Notes: generated by a model not told the origin, from the letters alone. A DNA stretch of 7,453 nt from an uncultured Erysipelotrichaceae bacterium (GCA_902796895.1 CADBQV010000052.1:1-7453); one strand, 5' to 3'; numbered from the stretch's first letter, positions 1 to 6,072 are shown. Numbers and translations are program-made.

Positions 1-561
1 GCACTTGCAACAACTACACTTAACTTTACAACAACAATATCTATTGATGGATATTATACAGGTGGTACTCAATATTCAATTGGTGATTATGCATTTGCAG
101 CATTTGATGGTTCAAATTTATCAAGTTATACTATGACATCTAATTTATTTAGATTACAAAATTTATGTGATGGATTAGTATCAATTGGCGTACATGCATT
201 TAGAGGACGTAGAAATGTATTTGTAGGTATAAATGGTCAATTACCAACAACTTTAACTACAATAAAAGAATTTGCATTCTATAATGTTAATACAGCTGTT
301 GAAGAGGTAGTTGTACCTGATTCAGTAACAGTTATTGGTGATAATGCATTTAGAGGAACAAATGCTGGCAAATATACAATTGGTAAATATGCCGTTTTAG
401 GCTCAGGTGTATTTGGTAAGATTACTTCAGCAGCAACTGCATTATATTTCAATGGTACAGTAGCTGAATTAGCTAATATCCGTACTAAGTGGAATTCAAA
501 CTGGAACAGTGATTCTAAATTTACTTCAATTATTTGTACTGATAATACTTACGTAATTTAA
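1..561 (+). CDS. BspA-like leucine-rich-repeat surface protein, C-terminal part (5' end outside window)
   Basis: The frame is open from the first base, giving at least 186 residues, so the start lies upstream and the internal ATG at 133 is not the real start. The protein carries degenerate LRR_5/BspA-type repeats marked by an IG-x-x-AF core: IGDYAF (residues 27-32), IGVHAF (62-67), IKEFAF (88-93) and IGDNAF (112-117), the last preceded by VPDSVTV. The end (about residues 147-186, with YFNGT, WNSNWNS and ICTDN) resembles the C-terminal cap that follows such repeats in other BspA-like proteins. No sortase motif, transmembrane helix or charged tail follows, so any surface anchoring must be N-terminal. 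Known BspA-like proteins are secreted or surface adhesins, but the ligand here is unknown. The gene ends in tandem TAA TAA and is followed by a terminator, so it is not co-transcribed with rpmH. Family call is fairly sure; function is inference. Confidence 0.8.
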   Translation, partial: ALATTTLNFTTTISIDGYYTGGTQYSIGDYAFAAFDGSNLSSYTMTSNLFRLQNLCDGLVSIGVHAFRGRRNVFVGINGQLPTTLTTIKEFAFYNVNTAVEEVVVPDSVTVIGDNAFRGTNAGKYTIGKYAVLGSGVFGKITSAATALYFNGTVAELANIRTKWNSNWNSDSKFTSIICTDNTYVI

Positions 562-587
562 TAAGCTAATATAATTAGTACATAAAC

Positions 588-638
588 AAAAGGTGATTGC
601 ATTCCTAACGAAAAGTTAGAGGTGTAAATCACCTTTTT
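588..638 (+). terminator. Long nested-hairpin terminator after the BspA-like gene
   Basis: A perfect 11-bp outer stem (588-598 with 627-637) closes a second inner stem, CTAAC (605-609) with GTTAG (615-619), around a GAAAA loop. The 3' arm ends in TTTTT (634-638) followed by a pyrimidine-rich stretch. It lies 27 bases after the stop codon and before the rpmH promoter, so transcription termination is the natural reading. The T-tract partly belongs to the stem, which is common in AT-rich genomes. Confidence 0.75.
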
Positions 639-680
639 ACTTCTTCTATTATTAAAATTTGTATATTACTAAAAATAATA

Positions 681-709
681 TTGACATAAAAATAGTAATT
701 TGATAAAAT
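681..709 (+). promoter_or_regulatory. Strong sigma-A promoter for rpmH
   Basis: A perfect -35 TTGACA (681-686) is followed by a 17-nt spacer and -10 TAAAAT (704-709). The -10 carries an extended TG (701-702) one base upstream of the hexamer. The 40 bases before the -35 are very AT-rich and could act as an UP element. Predicted transcription start is about 715-717, leaving a leader of roughly 33 nt before the rpmH start. This is the best promoter match seen in the window and fits a ribosomal protein gene. Confidence 0.85.
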
Positions 710-748
710 AAAACAGCATGGTTTCTAAAAGAAAGGCAGGAGATATCT

Positions 749-883
749 ATGAAAAGAACTTATCAACCAAATAAGCGTAAAAGAAAAGTAACTCATGGCT
801 TCCGTGCTCGTATGGCAACTAAAAACGGAAGAAAAGTTATCGCTGCAAGACGTAAAAAAGGCAGAAAACAATTAACTGCTTAA
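749..883 (+). CDS. rpmH: 50S ribosomal protein L34
   Basis: This 44-residue, highly basic protein starts [19 protein letters not shown] and continues with [10 protein letters not shown] and [10 protein letters not shown], the unmistakable L34 signature at exactly the family's usual length. L34 is a small protein of the large ribosomal subunit that sits among 23S rRNA helices. AGGAG (738-742) lies 6 nt before the ATG. The gene ends in tandem TAA TAA. It is the first gene after the strong promoter ending at 709 and is separated from rnpA by a terminator, so L34 should be made in excess of the downstream proteins. The rpmH-rnpA-yidC-jag order is conserved in many bacteria, usually near oriC. Confidence 0.98.
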   Translation: MKRTYQPNKRKRKVTHGFRARMATKNGRKVIAARRKKGRKQLTA

Positions 884-892
884 TAAATTATA

Positions 893-921
893 TTGAACTA
901 GTACGACCAGAATAATATAAA
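893..921 (+). promoter_or_regulatory. Possible internal promoter for rnpA, embedded in the rpmH terminator
   Basis: TTGAAC (893-898) and TATAAA (916-921) are separated by 17 nt, matching the sigma-A consensus at 4/6 and 5/6 positions. The predicted start, about 927-929, falls inside the terminator hairpin after its 5' arm (903-909). An RNA starting there could not form the lower stem and so would read into rnpA. The region is AT-rich, so a chance match is possible. Confidence 0.4.
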
Positions 922-946
922 AAATATTTTTTGGTCGTCTTTTTTT
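903..946 (+). terminator. Intrinsic terminator or attenuator between rpmH and rnpA
   Basis: ACGACCA (903-909) pairs perfectly with TGGTCGT (932-938), and the inner AT-rich segment can pair further (914-918 with 924-928). A run of seven T follows (940-946). It lies 19 nt after the rpmH stop and 19 nt before rnpA. It probably reduces read-through so that rnpA, yidC and jag are expressed below L34. Leakiness is inferred from the conserved gene order, not seen directly. Confidence 0.8.
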
Positions 947-965
947 ATATAAGTTAGGATATCAA

Positions 966-1319
966 GTGAAAAAACAATATCGCGTAAAGAAAAATCAAGA
1001 GATTGAATTAATATTAAATGAAAATATATATGCTAAAAATATGTATTTTTCATTATTTAAAAGAAAAAATAGTGAAACCATCCATTTTAGATATGCGATT
1101 AGTGTAGGAAAAAAAATAGGTAACGCTGTTGTAAGAAATAAAATCAAAAGACAAGTAATATCTATTATTGATAATTTAAATATTAAAATAGACTCTAACA
1201 CAGATGTTTTTCTAATTGTAAAACCTAAAGTATTAGAATTAGATTATAATTCTATGAAAAAGCAAATAGAATATTTATTTAATAAGCAAAAATTATTACA
1301 AGGAGAAAAAAATGACTAA
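966..1319 (+). CDS. rnpA: Ribonuclease P protein component
   Basis: The 117-residue product is the small basic protein that binds the catalytic RNase P RNA and helps it recognise pre-tRNA 5' leaders. The family signature is clear at about residues 45-60: ISVGKKIGNAVVRNKIKRQ, the RNR-type basic helix. The N-terminus (KKQYRVKKNQEIELIL) and the later VFLIVKPKV strand also fit, and the length is typical. The start is GTG at 966, supported by AGGA (956-959) 6 nt upstream; no ATG competes. Its last 8 bases overlap the start of yidC in another frame, suggesting translational coupling. An eight-A run (1109-1116) encodes part of the signature and is ordinary for this base composition. Expression comes from read-through of the rpmH terminator or from the candidate promoter inside it. 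Confidence 0.96.
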   Translation: MKKQYRVKKNQEIELILNENIYAKNMYFSLFKRKNSETIHFRYAISVGKKIGNAVVRNKIKRQVISIIDNLNIKIDSNTDVFLIVKPKVLELDYNSMKKQIEYLFNKQKLLQGEKND

Positions 1320-2301
1320 TTTTTTCTATAAAAATAGATATAAATTTATTCTTGTATTAGTAATTGGAATTTTTGTTATATCACTTTCAAGCTGTAGATT
1401 TGATGCAGGTAACTGGAATTCAAAGCCATATACAACATATGGTCAAGAATGGGTAGATTTATGGAATGGTGGCAAAGGTGCATTTAATGCATTATTTGCA
1501 TGGCCAATTAACTTATTATCATACCCAATTGCACTTATTTGTTCTACTATTGGTGGTTGGTTAGGTAGCTCATATTTCTGGGGTATCTTCTTTACAACTA
1601 TTATTGTAAGAACACTTGCATGGCCAATTTACTCAAAACAAAATTCTTCAAGCTTAAAGATGCAATTAATGCAACCAGAAATGGCAAAAATACAAAGAAA
1701 ATATGCAGGAAGAACTGATCAAAGAAGTCAAGCACAGCAACAACAAGAAATGATGGCTTTATATAAGAAATATCATATAAATCCAATCGGTTGTTTCGGT
1801 ACAATGCTATTACAGTTCCCAATATTTATGTCTATGTATGAAGTTGTACAAAGAGTTAATGCTAGAGCAACAACTGTAGTAAATGGAGCTTTAAGTATTG
1901 AAGTTGCAGGAGATCTTGCACTTCATGATACTAAAGTATTTGGAATATTTGAAATGAATACTTCTTTTTGGAATGCAACAGAGGTTAAGGATAAGATTTT
2001 TGCATTAGTTATAGCACTTCTATTTGGTGGTATAACATTCTTACAACAAAAATTATCACAAAGACCTTTAAGTTATCAAAAGAAATATAAAAACGAACAA
2101 AATCAACAAAAAAATCAAAACCAAATGAAATGGGTTATGACAATTATGAATGTTATGTTTGTTATTATGTCACTTTCTAATACAGCACTAGCTGTATATT
2201 GGTTAATCGGTGGTATTTATCAAATAGGTCAATCTCAAATTGGTAGAGCAATCAATGAACATAATTATAAAAAAGCTCAAGAAAATAATATAATAATATA
2301 G
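1312..2301 (+). CDS. yidC: YidC/SpoIIIJ-type membrane protein insertase (lipoprotein)
   Basis: YidC inserts and folds membrane proteins in the cytoplasmic membrane, alone or with SecYEG. A signal peptide with lipobox LSSC puts the lipidated cysteine at residue 28, as in Bacillus SpoIIIJ. The 60KD_IMP core follows: a hydrophobic segment (about 58-80), the helix with the essential groove arginine (TTIIVRTLAWPIYSKQ, R100), a cytoplasmic Q-rich coiled coil (108-155), a helix with NPIGCFGTMLLQFPIFMSMY (157-176), another helix (about 229-245), and a C-terminal membrane pair (about 274-306). At 329 residues it is longer than typical Gram-positive YidC (about 260-280). The extra length lies in the segment after the lipobox, the external loop (about 185-225) and an N/Q/K-rich cytoplasmic loop (256-273). 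AGGAG (1301-1305) is 6 nt before the ATG, and the start overlaps rnpA by 8 bases. Confidence 0.96.
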   Translation: MTNFFYKNRYKFILVLVIGIFVISLSSCRFDAGNWNSKPYTTYGQEWVDLWNGGKGAFNALFAWPINLLSYPIALICSTIGGWLGSSYFWGIFFTTIIVRTLAWPIYSKQNSSSLKMQLMQPEMAKIQRKYAGRTDQRSQAQQQQEMMALYKKYHINPIGCFGTMLLQFPIFMSMYEVVQRVNARATTVVNGALSIEVAGDLALHDTKVFGIFEMNTSFWNATEVKDKIFALVIALLFGGITFLQQKLSQRPLSYQKKYKNEQNQQKNQNQMKWVMTIMNVMFVIMSLSNTALAVYWLIGGIYQIGQSQIGRAINEHNYKKAQENNIII

Positions 2302-2309
2302 GTGATTCT

Positions 2310-2930
2310 ATGCAAAAGAAAGTTGAGTTTATTGCAAAAAACTTAGAGGAAGCTCAAGTAATTGCAGTTGAAAAGCTACATATTTCTAGTGATAAAATAT
2401 TTGTTAATGTTTTAGGTGAAACACCAGATGGAAATGTTAACTGTGAAGCTATAGTTGATATTAACCTAACACTAGAAGGTAAAAAGTTTTTAGAAAATTT
2501 ATTAAAATCTTTAAACATTGTTTATCAAATCGAAGCTAGAGGAATTAATAATGAAACTGAATTACATTATTTAATTGATTCATATGAAAATTCATTATTA
2601 ATTGGCGTTAAAGGTAAAACTTTAGAAGCTATTCAAGCACTTCTTCGTGCATTTATTTCTTCATATACTAAAGATCATATTGTTGTAACATTAGATATTG
2701 GTGGATATCGTGCTAATCGTGCTCACCAATTAGAAATCTTAGCTACTAAAAAAGCAGTTCAAGTAGCAAGATCAGGTAAGGCTGAAAAATTACCTCATAT
2801 GAATTCTTTTGAAAGAAGAGTAATTCATGAAAAGCTTTCTGATTGGAAGGATGTATATACTGAATCAGAAGGTGAAGGCGAAGAAAGAGCAATCGTTATT
2901 AAGCCTAGAAATAAAGATAATCAAGAATAA
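2310..2930 (+). CDS. khpB: KhpB/Jag RNA-binding protein (Jag_N, KH, R3H)
   Basis: This cytoplasmic RNA-binding protein (KhpB, also Jag, EloR or SpoIIIJ-associated) usually follows yidC and works with KhpA in post-transcriptional control, with links to cell elongation in streptococci. All three domains are visible in 206 residues: a Jag_N region (about 1-50; EFIAKNLEEAQVIAVEKL), a KH domain with SLLIGVKGKTLEAIQALL (GxxG loop at 99-102), and a C-terminal R3H domain with MNSFERRVIHEKL (R169-xxx-H173). The GxxG loop is GVKG where many homologues have GKRG, so one basic position is lost. There is no long acidic or basic linker between Jag_N and KH. The start has AGGTGA (2300-2305), overlapping the yidC TAG stop, and is 8 bases beyond that stop. 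A terminator follows, making this the last gene of the rpmH block. Confidence 0.95.
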   Translation: MQKKVEFIAKNLEEAQVIAVEKLHISSDKIFVNVLGETPDGNVNCEAIVDINLTLEGKKFLENLLKSLNIVYQIEARGINNETELHYLIDSYENSLLIGVKGKTLEAIQALLRAFISSYTKDHIVVTLDIGGYRANRAHQLEILATKKAVQVARSGKAEKLPHMNSFERRVIHEKLSDWKDVYTESEGEGEERAIVIKPRNKDNQE

Positions 2931-2943
2931 AATATTTAAATTC

Positions 2944-2972
2944 AAAAGCGTATAATTATTTATGCGCTTTTT
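2944..2972 (+). terminator. Intrinsic terminator after jag
   Basis: A 12-bp stem (2944-2955 with 2960-2971, one G-U pair) with core AAAAGCG/CGCTTTT has a 4-base loop and runs into TTTTT (2968-2972) and an AT-rich tail. It begins 13 bases after the jag stop and precedes a new promoter, so it separates the rpmH block from the dnaX operon. Confidence 0.85.
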
Positions 2973-3017
2973 ATTTATAAAAAATATATATTACTTCTTC
3001 TTTTTATTATGTAATTA

Positions 3018-3046
3018 TTTATAATAATTAATATTTATGGTAAAAT
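3018..3046 (+). promoter_or_regulatory. Promoter of the peptidase-dnaX-ebfC-recR operon
   Basis: An extended -10 (TG at 3038-3039, then TAAAAT at 3041-3046) lies 17 nt after a weak -35, TTTATA (3018-3023, 4/6). The same extended TGn-TAAAAT form is found at the rpmH promoter. The predicted transcription start, 3052-3054, coincides with the first ATG of the next gene at 3053, so the mRNA would have no leader. Confidence 0.65.
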
Positions 3047-3052
3047 ATCAAT

Positions 3053-3832
3053 ATGAAACGTTTTTTAAAAATCTTTTTAAGTTCCTTTATAGGAATAATA
3101 ATGTTCATATTAATTTGGGCTACTACTGTTACTGTAGTTAAGCATATTCAAACTACAATTAAGATTGAAGATTTCAAATCTAAGGCAATATTAACGGAGG
3201 ATGAAGAATTTAAGGATGTTGCTAATACTAGATTTTACAAAGTAGCATCAAATGAAGAAAGACCAACCATGTTTGTTAAAAACAAGACATTATATCCTGG
3301 TTTAGCTGGTGATATAATTGTCACATTAAAATCAGGATTTAGTGATGCATTTGTGGATGGCTTTATTACTTTTTATGCTGGTGGTCATGCCGCAATGATT
3401 AGTGATAATTTTTATGATACTACACACAAGATAAATCTAGATAATACTAAATCTATTGAAGCAACAGGACTTTCAACTGATGGTAATAATACTTGTCAAA
3501 TATTTGATAGATCTTATTGGTCAAGAAAAAGCCCTTATACTGAAGTTATATGCTTAAGAGTTAATATGACAGATATAGAAAGACGTGAAGTAATATCAAA
3601 TATCAACACCTTTGTAGGTGATGATTATAATTATTCATTTTTATTTAATACAATTAATACTTCTTATTGTTCCGATATAATGTTTAAATCATTTAGAAAA
3701 ATAGGAAAAAATTTAAATAAGGATGGATTTGCTACTACTATTTATGATTTAATAGTATCAGGAGATTGTTATATATCTTATTATCATTATTTTGATGATG
3801 CTGGTATTAAACATGTATATTATCTTGGATAG
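3053..3832 (+). CDS. Membrane-anchored permuted papain-like peptidase/amidase (YiiX/YycO type, NlpC/P60 superfamily)
   Basis: The 259-residue protein has an N-terminal signal anchor (KRFLK, then a hydrophobic stretch to about residue 29), placing the rest outside the membrane. The body shows the order expected of circularly permuted papain-like enzymes: PGLAGDIIVT (82-91), YAGGHAAMI with candidate catalytic His112, SIEATG with possible third residue Glu136, and SYCSDIMFKSF with candidate nucleophile Cys206. Relatives cleave amide bonds in peptidoglycan or lipid-linked substrates, but the substrate here is unknown. The ATG at 3053 lacks an upstream ribosome binding site and sits at the predicted transcription start. 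An alternative ATG at 3101 (residue 17) has AGGA (3091-3094) 6 nt upstream, but using it would remove the charged N-terminus and half of the membrane anchor. dnaX begins 11 nt after the stop, so the two genes are co-transcribed. Fold is likely; function is uncertain. Confidence 0.72.
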   Translation: MKRFLKIFLSSFIGIIMFILIWATTVTVVKHIQTTIKIEDFKSKAILTEDEEFKDVANTRFYKVASNEERPTMFVKNKTLYPGLAGDIIVTLKSGFSDAFVDGFITFYAGGHAAMISDNFYDTTHKINLDNTKSIEATGLSTDGNNTCQIFDRSYWSRKSPYTEVICLRVNMTDIERREVISNINTFVGDDYNYSFLFNTINTSYCSDIMFKSFRKIGKNLNKDGFATTIYDLIVSGDCYISYYHYFDDAGIKHVYYLG

Positions 3833-3843
3833 GAGGAATAAAT

Positions 3844-5766
3844 ATGGCATATGTTGCATTATATCTTGCTTATAGACCTCAAAAATTTAGTGAGGTTGTA
3901 GGACAAGAACATATTATAAAAACACTACAAAACGCAATAAAACTAAATAAAGTAGCTCATGCATATTTATTTTGTGGTCCAAGAGGTACAGGAAAAACAA
4001 CACTCGCTAAAATAATGGCTAAAGCAATGAACTGTGAAAATGGTCCAACAACTGAACCATGCGGCGAATGTGAAAATTGTAAAGCTATTACAAAAGGAAC
4101 ACTATCTGACGTTATAGAAATCGATGCTGCTTCTAACAACGGTGCTGATGATATTAGAGCGCTTAGAGAAACAGTTAAATTTTTACCTGCACAGGGTAAA
4201 TATAAGGTTTATATCATAGATGAGGTTCATATGTTATCTAATGCAGCATTTAATGCATTATTAAAAACACTTGAAGAACCTCCAAAGCATGTAATATTTA
4301 TACTTGCTACTACTGAACCTTATAAATTACCTAATACAATCTTATCTAGATGCCAAAGATTCGATTTTCAATCTATTACTATAGAAGATATACTATATAG
4401 ATTAAAAATCGTTGCTAAAGAGGAAAATATCAATATTTCCTTAGAGGCATTACAACAAATAGCTACTTCTGCTGAGGGCGGAATGCGTGATGCATTATCT
4501 TTATTTGATCAATGTATTAGCTATAGTGTAAATGAAGAAATATCATTAGATGATGTACTTGCTGTATCAGGTAATGTTAATTATGTAAAAATAATTGATT
4601 TATTAAATGCTTGCATTAGTGAAGATGAAGCTAATGCATTAGTATTATTAAATAATATTATTAAAGAAGGTAAGGAAGTACCTAGAATAATAAATGATAT
4701 AGAATTATTCTTAAGAGATGTATTATTATTTAAAAATAATACTATCTTAGAAGATAGAATGATGTTTAAAAATGAAGCATTCGTAGATTTGTCTAATGCT
4801 TTAGGTAAAAATGTCATTTATAAATGGTTAGACATTTTAAATAATGCATCACAGGAAATGAGATTCTCTACTCAAAAACGAGCTTTCCTTGAACTTGCAA
4901 TATTAAAAATGAATGATACTAAATTAAATAAAGAAGTTTCTTTATTAGATAAAATAGAATCATTAGAAAAGACTGTTGAATTATTATATAAAGAAAAAAA
5001 TAGTACTACTTCTTCTTTTAATATTAATAAAAATTTCACTCCAAATATTACAACAAGAGACGAAATTAAGAATTTAAGAGAAAATAAGGCTAATTTTAGA
5101 GAAAACGAGCCTACAAATATCAATAAAAATATAATTCAAGAAAACAAACAAAATGTTAGTATTGAAGAAACACCAAAACCACAACAAATTGTTAGTGAAG
5201 AAAAACCAGCTTCACCAACACCAAATATATCAGATGCTATAAATCAAAATAACGAAATAGAAAATGAAATTATACCTGATGATGAAATTAATATCTTAGA
5301 AATTGAAGAAATCATCAATAATGCTTCTAAAGAAAAGAAAGAGGCATTAGTAAAGGTGTGGTCTAAAATTGCTGAAGACAATCAAAATAATTTCGCAATT
5401 CAAATGTTAGTAAGAGGCAAAATTGTCGCTGTATCAGATACATCTTTTATTGTTGAATTAATGGATTTAGGTTTCTGTAATAGAGTTATGGCATATGAAA
5501 ATTACGTTAAAGTAATGGAAGTATTTAACGAATGTGGTATCGAACTTAAAAACTATATTTGTATACCATCTAAGGTATGGGAAAAAATTATAAAAGATTA
5601 CAAATCTAAATATAGCTTAGAAAATAAAAAGCCTAAGCTAGAAAATATTAGAATAGGTGTAAAAAGAACAGTTATTCCAAATAAGGTAGAAACTGTAGAA
5701 GATGAAATAGAATCAAAGGTTAAGGATTTATTTTCAGAAGATGAAATAAAAATAATAGAGGAATAG
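3844..5766 (+). CDS. dnaX: DNA polymerase III subunit tau (clamp loader)
   Basis: DnaX is the ATPase core of the clamp loader that opens the beta sliding clamp and ties polymerase to helicase. The 640 residues show LAYRPQKFSEVVGQ (8-21), Walker A GPRGTGKT (45-52, K51), a zinc module (C64, C73, C76, C79), Walker B DEVH (126-129), sensor 1 LATTE (154-158), the SRC motif (168-170, arginine finger R169) and sensor 2 GGMRDAL (R215). The collar domain runs to about 370. An Asn/Glu/Lys-rich linker (about 372-480) leads to a tau-specific C-terminal region (about 485-640) ending DLFSEDEIKIIEE. Length is close to E. coli tau. AGGAGG (3831-3836) lies 7 nt before the ATG. A slippery A-run at the start of the linker could produce a gamma-like short form. 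It is second in its operon, followed directly by ebfC. Confidence 0.97.
   Translation: MAYVALYLAYRPQKFSEVVGQEHIIKTLQNAIKLNKVAHAYLFCGPRGTGKTTLAKIMAKAMNCENGPTTEPCGECENCKAITKGTLSDVIEIDAASNNGADDIRALRETVKFLPAQGKYKVYIIDEVHMLSNAAFNALLKTLEEPPKHVIFILATTEPYKLPNTILSRCQRFDFQSITIEDILYRLKIVAKEENINISLEALQQIATSAEGGMRDALSLFDQCISYSVNEEISLDDVLAVSGNVNYVKIIDLLNACISEDEANALVLLNNIIKEGKEVPRIINDIELFLRDVLLFKNNTILEDRMMFKNEAFVDLSNALGKNVIYKWLDILNNASQEMRFSTQKRAFLELAILKMNDTKLNKEVSLLDKIESLEKTVELLYKEKNSTTSSFNINKNFTPNITTRDEIKNLRENKANFRENEPTNINKNIIQENKQNVSIEETPKPQQIVSEEKPASPTPNISDAINQNNEIENEIIPDDEINILEIEEIINNASKEKKEALVKVWSKIAEDNQNNFAIQMLVRGKIVAVSDTSFIVELMDLGFCNRVMAYENYVKVMEVFNECGIELKNYICIPSKVWEKIIKDYKSKYSLENKKPKLENIRIGVKRTVIPNKVETVEDEIESKVKDLFSEDEIKIIEE
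4995..5001 (+). other. Candidate -1 slippery site in dnaX (possible gamma-form signal)
   Basis: In the dnaX frame the bases read A AAA AAT, an X-XXY-YYZ heptamer. A -1 shift here puts TAG (5001-5003) immediately next, ending the protein after residue 386, just past the collar domain. E. coli makes gamma by a -1 shift at A AAA AAG at a comparable domain boundary. I see no convincing downstream stem-loop or upstream stimulatory ribosome binding site, and such A-runs are common in this base composition. Confidence 0.22.
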
Positions 5767-5775
5767 GTGAATAAA

Positions 5776-6072
5776 ATGAATCAAGCACAAATGATGAAAT
5801 TAAAAAAGATGCAAAAAGAAATGATGGAAGCTCAAGCAAAGCTTGAGAGTACTGTATTTAAGGGTACTTCAGGCGGTGGAGTTGTAGTTGCCATGGTAAA
5901 AGGTACTCATGAAGTTGTATCTGTAGAAATTGATAAAGAAGCAATTGAAGATGATCTAGAAATGGTTCAAGATATGATTGTTTTAGCTATTAATGATGCT
6001 AATAAGCAAATTGAAGCTGAAAGCCAAAAATTAATGGGTGGCTTTGGCTCATTAGGAATGGGATTATTCTAA
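5776..6072 (+). CDS. ebfC: YbaB/EbfC family nucleoid-associated protein
   Basis: This 98-residue member of the YbaB/EbfC (YaaK) family is a small DNA-binding dimer associated with the nucleoid and often encoded between dnaX and recR, as here. Visible features are the N-terminal amphipathic, Met/Lys-rich helix (MMKLKKMQKEMMEAQAKLE), the FKGTSGGGVV turn, the central VSVEIDKEAI strand with a following acidic segment, and the C-terminal GMGLF end typical of the family. I place the start at ATG 5776 because AGGTGA (5765-5770) is 5 nt upstream, the same kind of site used by jag. An in-frame GTG at 5767, directly abutting the dnaX stop and preceded by GAGGA, would add three residues (MNK) and cannot be excluded. 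RecR follows after one base. Confidence 0.93.
   Translation: MNQAQMMKLKKMQKEMMEAQAKLESTVFKGTSGGGVVVAMVKGTHEVVSVEIDKEAIEDDLEMVQDMIVLAINDANKQIEAESQKLMGGFGSLGMGLF

Noticed and set aside
133..135. ATG at 133 as the start of the LRR gene
   Set aside because: The frame is open to base 1 and already contains an IGDYAF repeat core upstream, so this is an internal methionine of a gene cut by the window edge.
637..647. 11-base repeat TTACTTCTTCT shared by the two main intergenic gaps (637-647 and 2991-3001)
   Set aside because: An 11-mer match in an AT-rich window of this size is expected several times by chance, and the flanks do not align.
722..734. Small hairpin TTTCT-AAA-AGAAA in the rpmH leader
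   Set aside because: Only five AT-rich pairs, no conserved leader element recognised, and it does not cover the ribosome binding site.
562..748. Possible oriC in the gap upstream of rpmH
   Set aside because: The position is where oriC often lies in related bacteria, but I see no TTATNCACA-type DnaA boxes on either strand; the gap is accounted for by a terminator, an AT-rich stretch and the rpmH promoter.
1109..1116. Eight-A runs in rnpA (1109-1116) and in the DUF1934 gene (6873-6880) as frameshift sites
   Set aside because: They encode conserved lysines within family motifs, and frameshifting would truncate essential parts; such runs are ordinary at this base composition.
995..1201. Minus-strand open frames opposite rnpA, yidC, dnaX and recR
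   Set aside because: All lie fully inside well-identified genes on the + strand, have hydrophobic low-complexity translations typical of antisense AT-rich DNA, and lack ribosome binding sites or recognisable domains.
5767..5775. GTG at 5767 as the start of ebfC
   Set aside because: It is possible, but the ATG at 5776 has a better-placed AGGTGA and gives a normal family N-terminus; kept only as an alternative.
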